Of a DNA stretch of 64,000 bases, positions 37,155 through 46,928 are shown one piece after another. Made by a program: the position numbers and the translations under genes. Source of the DNA: Chromatiaceae bacterium (GTDB lineage Bacteria > Pseudomonadota > Gammaproteobacteria > Chromatiales > Chromatiaceae); contig CP037918.1 in NCBI GenBank assembly GCA_019356535.1, positions 124,001 through 188,000 on the forward strand, in the 5' to 3' direction. Numbering within the stretch: position 1 is the stretch's first letter; each line of letters starts with the position of its first letter. The notes beneath the pieces were generated by a model. The model saw nothing but the letters and a program-made list of their open reading frames with translations. It made no database searches and was not told where the DNA came from.

Positions 37155-39296
37155 TCATTCGATGATGTACTTCAGGCCCACCTGGACGTTGGACGAGTTC
37201 TTGAACTGGCCGAACATGGTGTCCTGGTCGCCCCAGTACATGTTGATCTCGCCGGTCAGTACCAGTTCGTCCGAGAGCGAGTACTCGGCGTCCAGGCGGT
37301 CCCAGAAACCACCACCCTCTTCGTACATGAAGATATTGTTCCAGCGGCCCAGGTCGGACTCGCCGAAGGGCCTGGAGAGGAAGAAGGAGTAGAACTCCTG
37401 GGTTTTGCGGCCCTTCTGCAGCCCGTTGGTCAAGTGCATGGTGGCCGGGTTGGCGGTGTAGCGGGAGCAGTCAAAAGTGCCAAAAGTCGGCACGTTAGGA
37501 GCAGAGTAGCCGTTCACATATTGGCATTGCTTCTTGTCATTTACGAAGTCAAGGTTGATGAACTGGATGAACTGGAAGCTGGTGAAGAGGTTGGTCATCA
37601 CCGTGGTGTCTACGCCGACAACGTACTTAACGAAGTCGCTTTTCTTGGTGGTCAGGGCGGCGGTCAGGTTGCCGCGGGCCAGGGCATCACGATCGACGAT
37701 CGGCTGGTGCACGTCCTTCTGGTACAGGAACTCGCCGCGCAGCACCACCGGCTGGTCGGCATTGTCGAAGGCGTAGTCAAAGGAACCGCCGAGGTTGTGT
37801 ACTCGAGTGAGTTTTTCTTCGAAGACGAGTCTGACCGGATCCACGCCTGTCGCCGGGGCGACATTCAAAGGGGCAATTCCTCCTACAAATTGAGCTGGGT
37901 CATACGTGGCTGTGCCACCATACGCTTTGGTGCCAGCGGCATTCTGAATTTGTACAACAGTAGTGCTCCCTTGGGCTGGTATGGTCGTGAATTCCCTGGC
38001 CACCAGTCGTTCACCTGTTGTCGGGTCCTCCCAGTGGATGTTGACCACTGGATTGGGGTCGTAGGCATACAGATAGTTGATGCCGAAGTTCAGGCCGTTG
38101 TCCAGGCTGCTGCGGTAGCGGGCACCGAAGTTGGCGTTGATGTCACCGTCGTGTTTACGGCGGTAGCGGGTGGTCATGCCCACGTAGGTGTTGAAGGTGG
38201 CAAAGGTTGCATTGGGCATGTATTCCCAAGTGGAATTCGGAGTGGCGGGATTCCAGCCGGCACCAGTGGTGTCAGTGGTTGGCGTTTCGACATCAATCAG
38301 GTTTGTAATGAATTGATTGGTGACCTGAGTGAACTGCGATAGGCAGTTGGCGCCGGAAATAGTGCCTGGGTTTTGGCAGGTGGAGTCATAGGAGCCAGCG
38401 GTATAGCCGGATACGGTGGTTGCCAGCGCATAAGGGTTGTATTGGGGGTTTGTGAAGCTCTGGATGCCGGCTATGCCGTTTACCTCATTGCCTGCGCCTT
38501 CACCCCAGAAGGTGGTGGTCACCGCGCCCATGGCAGCGCCAATATTGAAGAAGCCGTTGACCCGGCCGGTGATGGTGTCCACGCCCTTCAGGATGAAGGG
38601 GTGGCTGCTGGCCGATCCGCGCAATTGGCTATTGTCGCTGGGAATGGGCGTGCCCCCGAAGCCGAAGGGGTCGTTATAAGTCACTGCCGCGGTGCGATTC
38701 CCACTGTTGGTCAGGCCGGGGATCTTGCTCGATTCGGACTGAGCGACAATGAACTGCACGTTACCGTTCTCGCCCACGTTGCGCTCGGCGTTGATCATCC
38801 ACACCGGGATGCGTGAGTCCTCCATGGTGTTCTGCACGAATTCGCGCCAGTCGGTGGGATTGATGATATCGAGCAGCTTGATCCCATCGGCGGTGCCCCA
38901 GACCACCTGCTGCTTGCCCAGACGCAGGTCCCAGCCGCTGGCGGTGGTGTCGACATAGAGTTCGCGGAACCAGTCGTTCTGGGTGTAGTTGCGATGGCCC
39001 TTGAAATCATTCTCGGCAGCGGCGTCGTAGATGAGGTTCAATTCGCCGTGCCAGCTCGATTCCTCGCCGATGTCGCCGTTGAAGAAGATCTTGGCGGAGT
39101 TCTCGAACTTGCCGATCTTGCGGCCGTCACCCTTGGTGTCGAGCGAGTCAGTGGCCTCGCCGGTGCGGATGCCTTGCTTGAAGAAGACGGCGGTCTCGTT
39201 CTTCAGGATGACCGAAGTCTCGACCTCGGCGGTGGCAATGGAAGGGGCAGTGATCACCATTGCAATGGCACTGCCCAACAAGGACTTCTTGAACAT
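37155..39296 (-). CDS. DUF1302 family outer-membrane protein
   Basis: A 713-residue secreted protein with signal peptide MFKKSLLGSAIAMVITAPSIATA. The mature part has alternating beta strands typical of a barrel: ELYVDTTASGWDLRLGKQQVVWGTADGIKLLDIINPTDWREF (about residues 110-150) is a DUF1302 signature region, and it ends in a strand (NSSNVQVGLKYIIE) without a final aromatic residue. It is longer than usual because of low-complexity Asn/Thr/Gly/Pro stretches at about 270-360 and 440-490, encoded by DNA of visibly lower GC. Cysteines are paired (about 305/317 and 590/608). DUF1302 proteins often travel with DUF1329 and RND genes, as here. Confidence 0.85.
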   Translation of the reverse strand: MFKKSLLGSAIAMVITAPSIATAEVETSVILKNETAVFFKQGIRTGEATDSLDTKGDGRKIGKFENSAKIFFNGDIGEESSWHGELNLIYDAAAENDFKGHRNYTQNDWFRELYVDTTASGWDLRLGKQQVVWGTADGIKLLDIINPTDWREFVQNTMEDSRIPVWMINAERNVGENGNVQFIVAQSESSKIPGLTNSGNRTAAVTYNDPFGFGGTPIPSDNSQLRGSASSHPFILKGVDTITGRVNGFFNIGAAMGAVTTTFWGEGAGNEVNGIAGIQSFTNPQYNPYALATTVSGYTAGSYDSTCQNPGTISGANCLSQFTQVTNQFITNLIDVETPTTDTTGAGWNPATPNSTWEYMPNATFATFNTYVGMTTRYRRKHDGDINANFGARYRSSLDNGLNFGINYLYAYDPNPVVNIHWEDPTTGERLVAREFTTIPAQGSTTVVQIQNAAGTKAYGGTATYDPAQFVGGIAPLNVAPATGVDPVRLVFEEKLTRVHNLGGSFDYAFDNADQPVVLRGEFLYQKDVHQPIVDRDALARGNLTAALTTKKSDFVKYVVGVDTTVMTNLFTSFQFIQFINLDFVNDKKQCQYVNGYSAPNVPTFGTFDCSRYTANPATMHLTNGLQKGRKTQEFYSFFLSRPFGESDLGRWNNIFMYEEGGGFWDRLDAEYSLSDELVLTGEINMYWGDQDTMFGQFKNSSNVQVGLKYIIE

Positions 39297-39372
39297 GTGA
39301 TTTCTCTCCCTTGGCGCGAGGCGCCCTGGTCAGTTGTCTTTGTATTGCGTTCAGCTATGGTCTTGGTGAAAT

Positions 39373-39391
39373 GTGCCCGGCCAGCGGGCAC
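39373..39391 (-). other. Intercistronic hairpin between DUF1329 and DUF1302 genes
   Basis: GTGCCCG (39373-39379) and CGGGCAC (39385-39391) pair around five bases, with no T tract on the minus strand. It sits in the 117-bp gap and may stabilise or process the shared transcript rather than end it. Confidence 0.4.
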
Positions 39392-39413
39392 CTCTTCACG
39401 TTGGCAACCCCGG

Positions 39414-40373
39414 TCAGCGCTTGAGCTTGCGCAAGGTCTTCTCGGACCACCAGTCTTTCTTGTACTTGGCGTTCACCTTGTTGACCTCCGGCGGGATTAC
39501 CGCCCAGGTCTCGTGGCCGGTGGCCAAAGTGGTCCCGTACCAGTAGCCCCAGCCTACGGCGCGTGGGTCGTCGCTCTTGCCCAGCGGAACCCAGTCGCGG
39601 TCGATGACCTTGACCTTGTTGCCTCCTTTGAAGTACTCGGTCCGGTAGTCGGCAAAGGTCCTGGCGTCGATGTAGCTGATGCGGTAGTCATACCACCAGT
39701 TCTTGAACTTGGTGGTGCTCTTGACCTTGTAGACTTCCTTGCCCTTGGGTGAACAGGAGCCCTGTTTAGGTACGTTGCGGGTGTAGCGGGTCTGCTCGTT
39801 GTCGGCGATCTTCATGTAACCAAGGCAGTCGTTGAAGGTCTCCTTGCCCAGCAGTTCGTGGGTTTCGTGGAAGGGCTTGCGCAGCACCACGTCGCCGAAA
39901 GTGAAATCGGAGCCGCCCCAGGCGTCGTCGTGCGCGGGTTGGGCGAAACGGCGGATCTTGCGCAGGGCGGGCAGCCAGATCATGTAGCTCTGGCTCTTGT
40001 TATCGTCGACATAGTCGGTGACCAGCATGCCGGTGCCCTTGAGCTTGCCGGAGCGGAACATGGCCATGTCGCGGGCTTTGATGTTGCCATCGTCGTAATC
40101 GTTGTTGAGATAACGCTCCAGGGTGACGGCAGTCGGCTTCTTGCCCTTTACCTTGTTCAGTAACACCGTGATCTTGCGTCCCTTCTTGACGATGGCGTAG
40201 TTCTTGAACGCATAGAAATGGTTGACGAAATAGGTCTGTTCGATGATCTGGTCGGCGGTCAGGTTGCCGCCATTGGGGTACGGCAAGTCCTTGGGGACGC
40301 CGGCACTGGCCATGGTGGTTACGGCAATGAGAGCGCAGGCGGTGGCTGCGCGGACGCGAATGGGATGACCCAT
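39414..40373 (-). CDS. DUF1329 / LolA-like outer-membrane lipoprotein-sorting family protein
   Basis: A 319-residue secreted protein (signal peptide about residues 1-24, ending TTMASA) of the LolA/LolB-like fold family linked to RND exporters. Visible parts: TADQIIEQTYFVNHFYAFKNYAIVKKG, the strand-rich middle SQSYMIWLPALRKIRRFAQPAHDDAWGGSDFTFGDV, and GWGYWYGTTLATGHETWAV near the end. There is no lipobox, so it is soluble in the periplasm. Two cysteines (about 183 and 203) may form a disulfide. A likely role is to ferry a lipid between the RND exporter and the DUF1302 outer-membrane protein; this is inference from context. It is the first gene of the cluster. Confidence 0.85.
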   Translation of the reverse strand: MGHPIRVRAATACALIAVTTMASAGVPKDLPYPNGGNLTADQIIEQTYFVNHFYAFKNYAIVKKGRKITVLLNKVKGKKPTAVTLERYLNNDYDDGNIKARDMAMFRSGKLKGTGMLVTDYVDDNKSQSYMIWLPALRKIRRFAQPAHDDAWGGSDFTFGDVVLRKPFHETHELLGKETFNDCLGYMKIADNEQTRYTRNVPKQGSCSPKGKEVYKVKSTTKFKNWWYDYRISYIDARTFADYRTEYFKGGNKVKVIDRDWVPLGKSDDPRAVGWGYWYGTTLATGHETWAVIPPEVNKVNAKYKKDWWSEKTLRKLKR

Positions 40374-40601
40374 GGTGCTTCCTCTCCAGGTTTGTTGTGA
40401 TACGACAGGGTGTTGCGCTGGTGGTCAGCGCAGTTGCGGGTCCGGCTTCTTGTGGCCGTTGCCGCACGCATGGCGGAAGCCGCTCGTGCGCGATCCAAGA
40501 ATAGCGGAAGCCTGGAGGGCTCCAATAGAGGGTTTTTACTTAGTTGGGGTTATCCCGGGGGATGGTATTTTTTATATAGGTCGAAAGGTGTTTTTATGAC
40601 G

Positions 40602-40626
40602 CCGGGCCGCGGTACCTGCGGCCCGG
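40602..40626. other. Perfect 9-bp inverted repeat after ugd
   Basis: CCGGGCCGC (40602-40610) and GCGGCCCGG (40618-40626) pair around GGTACCT, 14 bp after the ugd stop. No T tract follows on the minus strand (CGTCATAAAAAC), so it is not a classic terminator; it could still stop or protect the ugd transcript. The rest of the 266-bp gap to the DUF1329 gene is locally AT-rich (near 40560-40600) and has no gene. Confidence 0.5.
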
Positions 40627-40639
40627 AGTTAGAACAAAG

Positions 40640-41977
40640 TCAGTCAGAAGTAATCGGGCGGCGCCCGATGCTGTAATAGGTCAATCCTGCCGCTCGTACC
40701 GTCTCGGGCTTGTAGATGTTGCGACCGTCGAACAGGGCGCGCGCGGTCAGCTTGTTGGCGAGCGCCTCAAAGTCGGGGCTGCGAAACTCGATCCACTCGG
40801 TGACCACGGCTAGGGCGTCGGCGCCTTCCACGGCCTCGTCCGCGGTCTCACAGATCACCAGATCTTCGCGGTCACCGTAGATGCGCCGTGCCTCGTCGCG
40901 TGCTACCGGGTCGAAGGCGCGCACGCGGGCGCCCGCGGCCCACAGGGCTTCCATCAGGGTACGACTGGAGGCTTCCCGCATATCGTCGGTGTTGGGCTTG
41001 AAGGCCAGGCCCCACAGGGCGATGGTGCGTCCTGCGAGATCGCCGCCGAAGTGCTCGTTGATCTTGTGGAACAGGACTTGTTTCTGGCGTGTGTTGACAT
41101 CCTCCACCGCCTGCAGCAGTTGCGGATCGTAACCGGCCGACCGGGCGGTGTTGACCAGGGCCTTGACGTCCTTGGGAAAGCAGGAGCCGCCGTAGCCACA
41201 ACCCGGGTAAATGAACTGGTAGCCGATGCGAGGGTCCGAGCCGATGCCAATGCGCACGGATTCGATGTCCGCGCCGAGGATCTCCGCCAGGTTGGCCAGC
41301 TCGTTCATGAAGCTGATCTTGGTCGCCAGCATGGCATTGGCGGCGTACTTGGTCAGCTCGGCGGAACGCACGTCCATGAACAGCACGCGTTCATGGTTGC
41401 GGTTGAAGGGGGCATAGAGTGAACGCATGGCTTCGATGGAGCGGGGGTTCTCGGTGCCCACCACAATGCGATCAGGCTTCATGAAGTCATCGATGGCTGC
41501 CCCTTCCTTGAGAAATTCGGGATTGGAAACCACGTCGTATTCGATTTGTACCCCGCGCTGGGCCAACACCGCGTCGATGCGCTCCCGGACCTTGTCGGCA
41601 GTGCCCACCGGGACGGTGGACTTGTCCACGACGATCTTGAAATCGCCCATGTGCTGGGCGATGGTCTCGGCAACCGCCAGCACGTATTGCAGGTCCGCCG
41701 AGCCATCCTCGTCGGGCGGAGTGCCCACGGCGATGAACTGGAACAGGCCGAAATCAATCCCCTTGGCCGCATCGGTGGTGAAGTGCAGGCGCCCGGCCGC
41801 ACGGTTGCGGGCCACCATCTCGTCCAGCCCCGGCTCGTAGATCGGTACCTCACCATTGTTGAGCATGTCGATCTTCGCCGGATCCACGTCCACACACATC
41901 ACCTGGTTGCCGACCTCTGCCAGGCAGGCCCCGGTGACCAAGCCCACGTAACCACTGCCAAAAATGGTGACTTTCAC
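40640..41977 (-). CDS. ugd: UDP-glucose 6-dehydrogenase
   Basis: Oxidises UDP-glucose to UDP-glucuronate with two NAD+, feeding exopolysaccharide or lipid A modification. The 445-residue protein starts [32 protein letters not shown] (NAD-binding fold). The catalytic cysteine is in [18 protein letters not shown] (about residue 260), together with the substrate lysine in [24 protein letters not shown] (about 205). The C-terminal UDP-binding domain contains [18 protein letters not shown]. No polysaccharide genes are adjacent. It is divergent from tRNA-Tyr. Confidence 0.97.
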   Translation of the reverse strand: MKVTIFGSGYVGLVTGACLAEVGNQVMCVDVDPAKIDMLNNGEVPIYEPGLDEMVARNRAAGRLHFTTDAAKGIDFGLFQFIAVGTPPDEDGSADLQYVLAVAETIAQHMGDFKIVVDKSTVPVGTADKVRERIDAVLAQRGVQIEYDVVSNPEFLKEGAAIDDFMKPDRIVVGTENPRSIEAMRSLYAPFNRNHERVLFMDVRSAELTKYAANAMLATKISFMNELANLAEILGADIESVRIGIGSDPRIGYQFIYPGCGYGGSCFPKDVKALVNTARSAGYDPQLLQAVEDVNTRQKQVLFHKINEHFGGDLAGRTIALWGLAFKPNTDDMREASSRTLMEALWAAGARVRAFDPVARDEARRIYGDREDLVICETADEAVEGADALAVVTEWIEFRSPDFEALANKLTARALFDGRNIYKPETVRAAGLTYYSIGRRPITSD

Positions 41978-42084
41978 CCTTCCACTCCTGTATGCTTCGC
42001 GCTTCGCCCCTATAAAGGGCGCGCGCGCATGCTAGCACAGAGCGCGATCCGGCTGGGGGCGAGCAAAAAAACGGGCGGCACCTA

Positions 42085-42113
42085 TTGACAAGGCATGCAG
42101 CTTCTCCGAGAAT
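42085..42113 (+). promoter_or_regulatory. Promoter of the tRNA-Tyr-Gly-Thr-tuf operon
   Basis: A perfect TTGACA -35 box (42085-42090), a 17-nt spacer and GAGAAT (42108-42113) lie just before tRNA-Tyr; the predicted start is about 42120. The GC-rich discriminator (ACCGCC) after the -10 box is the kind linked to stringent control of stable RNA promoters. Confidence 0.7.
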
Positions 42114-42128
42114 ACCGCCTCTTTTTCG

Positions 42129-42213
42129 GGAGGGGTTCCCGAGTGGCCAAAGGGATCAGACTGTAAATCTGACGGCTCAGCCTTCGGTGGTTCGAATCCA
42201 CCCCCCTCCACCA
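42129..42213 (+). tRNA. tRNA-Tyr (anticodon GTA)
   Basis: 85 nt with encoded CCA. Acceptor strands GGAGGGG (42129-42135) and CCCCTCC (42203-42209) pair. The anticodon stem-loop ATCAGACTGTAAATCTGA holds GTA, a long variable arm (GGCTCAGCCTTC) marks it as class II, and the T-arm is GGTGGTTCGAATCCACC. It is first of the tRNA cluster before tuf, the standard thrU-tyrU-glyT-type order in this group. Confidence 0.97.
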
Positions 42214-42243
42214 GATTGCAAATCGCCCCCTCCCGTGAGTCGA

Positions 42244-42263
42244 GGGGGTAAGTTCGAACCGCC
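42244..42263 (+). repeat. Inverted near-copy of the tRNA-Tyr T-arm/acceptor
   Basis: GGGGGTAAGTTCGAACCGCC matches the reverse complement of tRNA-Tyr 42186-42205 at 16 of 20 positions, 31 bp after the tRNA. Its 5' end overlaps a hairpin arm (CCCCCTC 42226-42232 with GAGGGGG 42242-42248). The downstream GC-rich stretch (42264-42345) resembles, loosely, the element after tRNA-Gln. The gap 42214-42354 has no gene. Confidence 0.6.
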
Positions 42264-42354
42264 GGGTTTCGAGCAGGCGGTTCAAGCGGCGCGGGAGCGG
42301 CGGCCCGGAGGGTGGAGCGTCGAAGGCGGCGCCGATGGGCGAATCGGTTTCAGC

Positions 42355-42428
42355 GCGGGTGTAGTTCAATGGTAGAACTTCAGCCTTCCAAGCTGACTAT
42401 GTGGGTTCGATTCCCATCACCCGCTCCA
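42355..42428 (+). tRNA. tRNA-Gly (anticodon TCC)
   Basis: 74 nt with encoded CCA. Acceptor strands GCGGGTG and CACCCGC pair, the anticodon stem-loop CAGCCTTCCAAGCTG holds TCC, and the T-arm is GTGGGTTCGATTCCCAT. Second of three tRNAs upstream of tuf. Confidence 0.97.
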
Positions 42429-42468
42429 GCTTACAAAGGCGGTCAGGTGCGCCGCCCCAGGTTTTCTG

Positions 42469-42544
42469 GCCCAGGTAGCTCAGTCGGTAGAGCACACCCT
42501 TGGTAAGGGTGAGGTCGGCAGTTCAAATCTGCTCCTGGGCTCCA
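42469..42544 (+). tRNA. tRNA-Thr (anticodon GGT)
   Basis: 76 nt with encoded CCA. Acceptor strands GCCCAGG and CCTGGGC pair, the anticodon loop CCTTGGTAAGG holds GGT, and the T-arm is GGCAGTTCAAATCTGC. It precedes tuf by 68 bp and is probably cut from the same transcript. Confidence 0.97.
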
Positions 42545-42612
42545 TTGTTTGCCGTTAGCTGCGGGTCAGCGCGGTTGGTGTTGTTAGTCAACTTGATTTC
42601 GAGAGTAGCGAA

Positions 42613-43803
<1,191 letters not shown>

Positions 43804-43829
43804 TCGTCTGAGCGGAAATCAGCGGTCTG

Positions 43830-43867
43830 CGAGTCGGCCCTGGGTGGGGCCGACTCGTTTATGTTTA
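43830..43867 (+). terminator. Terminator-like hairpin after tuf copy 1
   Basis: CGAGTCGGCC (43830-43839) and GGCCGACTCG (43848-43857) form a perfect 10-bp stem around 8 nt, followed by TTTATGTTT. It separates tuf from tRNA-Trp-secE-nusG. Confidence 0.75.
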
Positions 43868-43911
43868 CATGCGGTCCGCTGGTGGTCACGCTGGTCGACC
43901 CAAAGAACGTT

Positions 43912-43987
43912 AGGCCAGTAGCTCAATTGGTAGAGCAGCGGTCTCCAAAACCGCAGGTTGGGGGTTCGAGTCCCTCCTGGCCTGCCA
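43912..43987 (+). tRNA. tRNA-Trp (anticodon CCA)
   Basis: 76 nt with encoded CCA. Acceptor strands AGGCCAG and CTGGCCT pair, the anticodon loop GGTCTCCAAAACC holds CCA, and the T-arm is GGGGGTTCGAGTCCCTC. It ends 13 bp before secE, the conserved trpT-secE-nusG order. Confidence 0.97.
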
Positions 43988-44000
43988 TATTCGGCAGAGC

Positions 44001-44378
44001 ATGAGCGCAGAAGCAAACAACGAGGGCGGTTCAGTCGCCGATACCCTGAAGCTGGTCCTGGCCATCGCCATCCTGGTGGCCGGCGTTGTCGGCTTCTACC
44101 AGTTCCAGGATCAGCCCACCTGGGTGCGGCTGCTCGGTCTGCTGGTGGCCGTCGGGGTGTCGGGGCTGGTCACGGTGCAGACGCGCATCGGGCGCGAAAT
44201 CTGGCGCTTCGCCGTCGATTCCCGCACCGAGGTGCGCAAGGTCGTCTGGCCTACCCGTCAGGAAACCCTGCAGACCCTGCTGATCATCGTGATCTTCGTG
44301 CTGGTGATGGCGCTCTTCCTGTGGGCGGTCGATTCCATACTGTTCACCATCGTGCGTTACGCGACGGAGCGGGGTTGA
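44001..44378 (+). CDS. secE: Preprotein translocase subunit SecE
   Basis: Essential clamp subunit of the SecYEG channel. 125 residues with three membrane helices (about 17-34, 41-60, 91-112) and the conserved cytoplasmic segment [16 protein letters not shown] before the last helix. This is the three-helix enteric-type form. It ends one base before nusG. Confidence 0.95.
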   Translation: MSAEANNEGGSVADTLKLVLAIAILVAGVVGFYQFQDQPTWVRLLGLLVAVGVSGLVTVQTRIGREIWRFAVDSRTEVRKVVWPTRQETLQTLLIIVIFVLVMALFLWAVDSILFTIVRYATERG

Positions 44379-44379
44379 T

Positions 44380-44913
44380 ATGGCCAAGCGCTGGTATGTG
44401 GTACACGCCTACTCGGGCTTCGAGTCGCAGGTGAAGCGCTCGCTGCAAGAGCGTATAAAGCGTGCGGGCATGGAAGACCTGTTTGGCGAGATCCTGGTGC
44501 CCACCGAAGAGGTGGTGGAGATGCGCGGCGGCACCCAGCGGCGCAGCGAGCGAAAGTTCTTTCCGGGCTACGTGCTGGTGCAGATGGAGATGACCGACGA
44601 CACCTGGCACCTGGTCAAGGATGTGCCCAAGGTGATGGGCTTCATCGGTGGTACTGGCGATCGTCCTGCGCCGATTACCGACAAGGAGGCCGAAGCCATC
44701 CTGCAGCGAATGCAGGAGGGTGTGGAGAAGCCACGTCCCAAGGTCATGTTCGAGCCGGGCGAGGTGGTGCGCGTCATCGACGGTCCCTTCAACGATTTCA
44801 ACGGCGTGGTCGAAGAAGTGGATTACGACAAGAGTCGCCTGAAAGTTTCAGTGCTGATCTTCGGTCGCTCCACGCCGGTCGATCTGGAATTCGGTCAGGT
44901 CGAGAAGACCTGA
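44380..44913 (+). CDS. nusG: Transcription termination/antitermination protein NusG
   Basis: Binds RNA polymerase and links it to Rho or the ribosome. 177 residues: NGN domain ([59 protein letters not shown]) and C-terminal KOW domain ([45 protein letters not shown]). Cotranscribed with secE; rplK follows after 81 bp. Confidence 0.97.
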   Translation: MAKRWYVVHAYSGFESQVKRSLQERIKRAGMEDLFGEILVPTEEVVEMRGGTQRRSERKFFPGYVLVQMEMTDDTWHLVKDVPKVMGFIGGTGDRPAPITDKEAEAILQRMQEGVEKPRPKVMFEPGEVVRVIDGPFNDFNGVVEEVDYDKSRLKVSVLIFGRSTPVDLEFGQVEKT

Positions 44914-44994
44914 CGGCAGGCGCCCTCCGGGCGTCGATACGAGGAGGCCAGGTGAGAGTCCTGGCCGCTTGGACTCACCACAAAGAGGTGCCTC

Positions 44995-45429
44995 ATGGCA
45001 AAGAAAATCCAGGCTTACATCAAGCTCCAGGTGCCGGCGCAGTCGGCCAATCCCAGCCCGCCGGTCGGTCCGGCCCTGGGTCAGCACGGTGTGAACATCA
45101 TGGAGTTCTGCAAGGCGTTCAACGCGCAGACGCAGAACATCGAGAAGGATCTGCCGATCCCGGTGGTGATCACCGTCTACAACGACAAGTCCTTCACCTT
45201 CATCATGAAGACGCCGCCGGCGGCGGTGCTGCTGAAGAAGGCGGCCGGCATCGCCAAGGGCTCGGGTCGCCCCAATACCGAGAAGGTCGGCACGGTGACC
45301 CGCGAGCAACTCGAGGAGATCGCCAAGACCAAGGCGCCCGACCTGACCGCCGCCGACATGGACGCCGCTGTGCGTACCATCGCCGGTTCTGCGCGCAGCA
45401 TGGGTCTGAATGTCGAGGGGGTTGAGTGA
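44995..45429 (+). CDS. rplK: 50S ribosomal protein L11
   Basis: Binds 23S rRNA at the GTPase centre and is needed for stringent factor RelA activation. 144 residues starting [34 protein letters not shown], the N-terminal proline-rich domain, with the RNA-binding C-terminal domain after [14 protein letters not shown]. The stop overlaps the rplA start. In enteric bacteria L1 represses this pair by binding near its start. Confidence 0.97.
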   Translation: MAKKIQAYIKLQVPAQSANPSPPVGPALGQHGVNIMEFCKAFNAQTQNIEKDLPIPVVITVYNDKSFTFIMKTPPAAVLLKKAAGIAKGSGRPNTEKVGTVTREQLEEIAKTKAPDLTAADMDAAVRTIAGSARSMGLNVEGVE

Positions 45430-46127
45430 TGGCCAGGATGAGCAAGCGCATGAAGGCGATCGCCGAGAAGGTCGATCGCAACCGTCAATACCCGGCCGAA
45501 GAGGCCTTTGCCCTGCTCAACGAGCTGGCCTCGGTGAAGTTTCCCGAGAGCATTGATGTGGCAGTGAACCTGGGCGTCGATCCGCGCAAATCCGACCAAG
45601 TGGTGCGGGGTTCGGCTATCCTGCCCGCGGGCAGCGGCAAGGATGTGCGTGTCGCGGTGTTCGCCCAGGGCCCGGCGGCCGAGGCCGCGAAGGAGGCCGG
45701 TGCTGACATCGTCGGCATGGACGACCTCGCCGAGGAGGTCAAGAAGGGCAATCTGGACTTCGACGTGGTCATTGCTGCTCCCGATGCCATGCGGGTCGTC
45801 GGTCAGCTCGGCCAGATCCTGGGGCCTCGAGGTCTGATGCCCAACCCCAAGGTGGGTACCGTGACCCCGGATGTGGCAACCGCAGTAAAGAACGCCAAGG
45901 CCGGTCAGGTGCGTTTCCGTACCGACAAGGCGGGCATCGTGCATGCATCGATCGGCAAGGTCGGTTTCGAGCCTTCCGCGCTGATCGAGAACCTCGAGGC
46001 CTTGGTCAACGAGCTCAAGAAGCTCAAGCCAGCCTCGTCCAAGGGCGTGTATCTGAAGAAGATCACCGTGTCCTCGACCATGGGTCCGGGGCTGGTGGTT
46101 GATCAGAGCTCGCTCAAGATCAACTGA
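45429..46127 (+). CDS. rplA: 50S ribosomal protein L1
   Basis: Forms the L1 stalk near the E site and represses its own operon. 232 residues, starting [21 protein letters not shown], with [43 protein letters not shown] (about residue 125) and the C-terminal [16 protein letters not shown]. The ATG at 45429 shares one base with the rplK stop. Confidence 0.97.
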   Translation: MARMSKRMKAIAEKVDRNRQYPAEEAFALLNELASVKFPESIDVAVNLGVDPRKSDQVVRGSAILPAGSGKDVRVAVFAQGPAAEAAKEAGADIVGMDDLAEEVKKGNLDFDVVIAAPDAMRVVGQLGQILGPRGLMPNPKVGTVTPDVATAVKNAKAGQVRFRTDKAGIVHASIGKVGFEPSALIENLEALVNELKKLKPASSKGVYLKKITVSSTMGPGLVVDQSSLKIN

Positions 46128-46345
46128 TTTCGGACCTTCGGGTCCACAGGCTTTGGAGCAGCCGCGCCTGGCGCGGTGGCTGTCAAAGACCGCAGGTGCC
46201 CGCGAGGGCTTAATTTCCTGCGCAGATGGCGCTCCGTAATCGGACATGGCTTCCGGTGACGGCGCACCACCCCATGCGGGGCCGGAAAGGCCGGCCCCGT
46301 GAGTTCAACGGGACGCAAGTCCCACGTAGTCGGGAGGTGACGACC
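46128..46345 (+). ncRNA. L10 leader (ribosomal protein leader before rplJ)
   Basis: The 218-nt gap before rplJ has the features of the L10 leader that L10-(L7/L12) binds to shut off rplJL translation. An outer stem brings together CACAGGCTTTGGAGC and GTCAAAGACCGCAGGTG, and TTAATTTCCTGCGCAGATGGCG is the kinked binding segment. A strong downstream hairpin (GGGGCCGG / CCGGCCCC, near 46277-46299) precedes the ribosome-binding site GGGAGGT. It corresponds closely to the E. coli rplJ leader elements I know. Confidence 0.8.
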
Positions 46346-46873
46346 TTGGCACTCAATCTCGAGCAGAAGAAAGCCATCGTCGCCGAAGTTGCTGAGGTGG
46401 CAGGCAGTGCCTTTTCCGCCGTGGCGGCCGAGTACCGTGGTCTGACGGTCGAGGAGATGACCCTGTTGCGCAAAGAGGCGCGCAACAACGGGGTCTATCT
46501 TCGCGTCATCAAGAACACGCTGGCTCGTCGCGCCCTGGAGGGCACTGAATTCGAATGTCTGACCGACGGGCTCACCGGTCCGCTGGTGCTGGCATTCTCC
46601 CAGGAAGATCCTGGTGCCGCCGGGCGTGTGATCAAGGACTTCGCCAAGGAGCACGAGAATCTCAAGGTGACCATGCTGGCCATCGGCGGCCAGCGCTTGG
46701 ATGCCTCGCAGATCGACGTGCTGGCGAAGATGCCGACCTACGATCAGGCGATCTCCATGCTGATGTCGGTGATGCAAGCACCGATCACCAAGCTGGCGCA
46801 GACCCTGAACGAGGTGCCGGGCAAGCTGGTTCGCACCGTTGCAGCAATTCGCGACGCCAAGGATGCCGCCTGA
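46346..46873 (+). CDS. rplJ: 50S ribosomal protein L10
   Basis: Anchors the L7/L12 stalk and is the autogenous repressor of this operon. 175 residues from the TTG start at 46346, giving ALNLEQKKAIVAEVAEVAG, the family opening, with GGAGGT 8 nt upstream. The frame is open back to 46226, but that stretch is the structured leader and has no homology. The C-terminal helix (KLAQTLNEVPGKLVRTVAAIRDAK) binds L7/L12. Confidence 0.95.
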   Translation: MALNLEQKKAIVAEVAEVAGSAFSAVAAEYRGLTVEEMTLLRKEARNNGVYLRVIKNTLARRALEGTEFECLTDGLTGPLVLAFSQEDPGAAGRVIKDFAKEHENLKVTMLAIGGQRLDASQIDVLAKMPTYDQAISMLMSVMQAPITKLAQTLNEVPGKLVRTVAAIRDAKDAA

Positions 46874-46928
46874 GCGGGCGTGCATTCGCCAACGCTATTC
46901 GAGTACAGACTGTTAACTGGAGAGTAAG

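Noticed and set aside
40374-40639. Small plus-strand frames (75-88 codons) in the ugd/DUF1329 gap
   Set aside because: They run through the AT-rich upstream region and the inverted repeat, lack a ribosome-binding site and look random.
42082-42369. 95-codon minus-strand and 96-codon plus-strand frames over the tRNA-Tyr region
   Set aside because: They translate the tRNA genes themselves and the GC-rich spacer.
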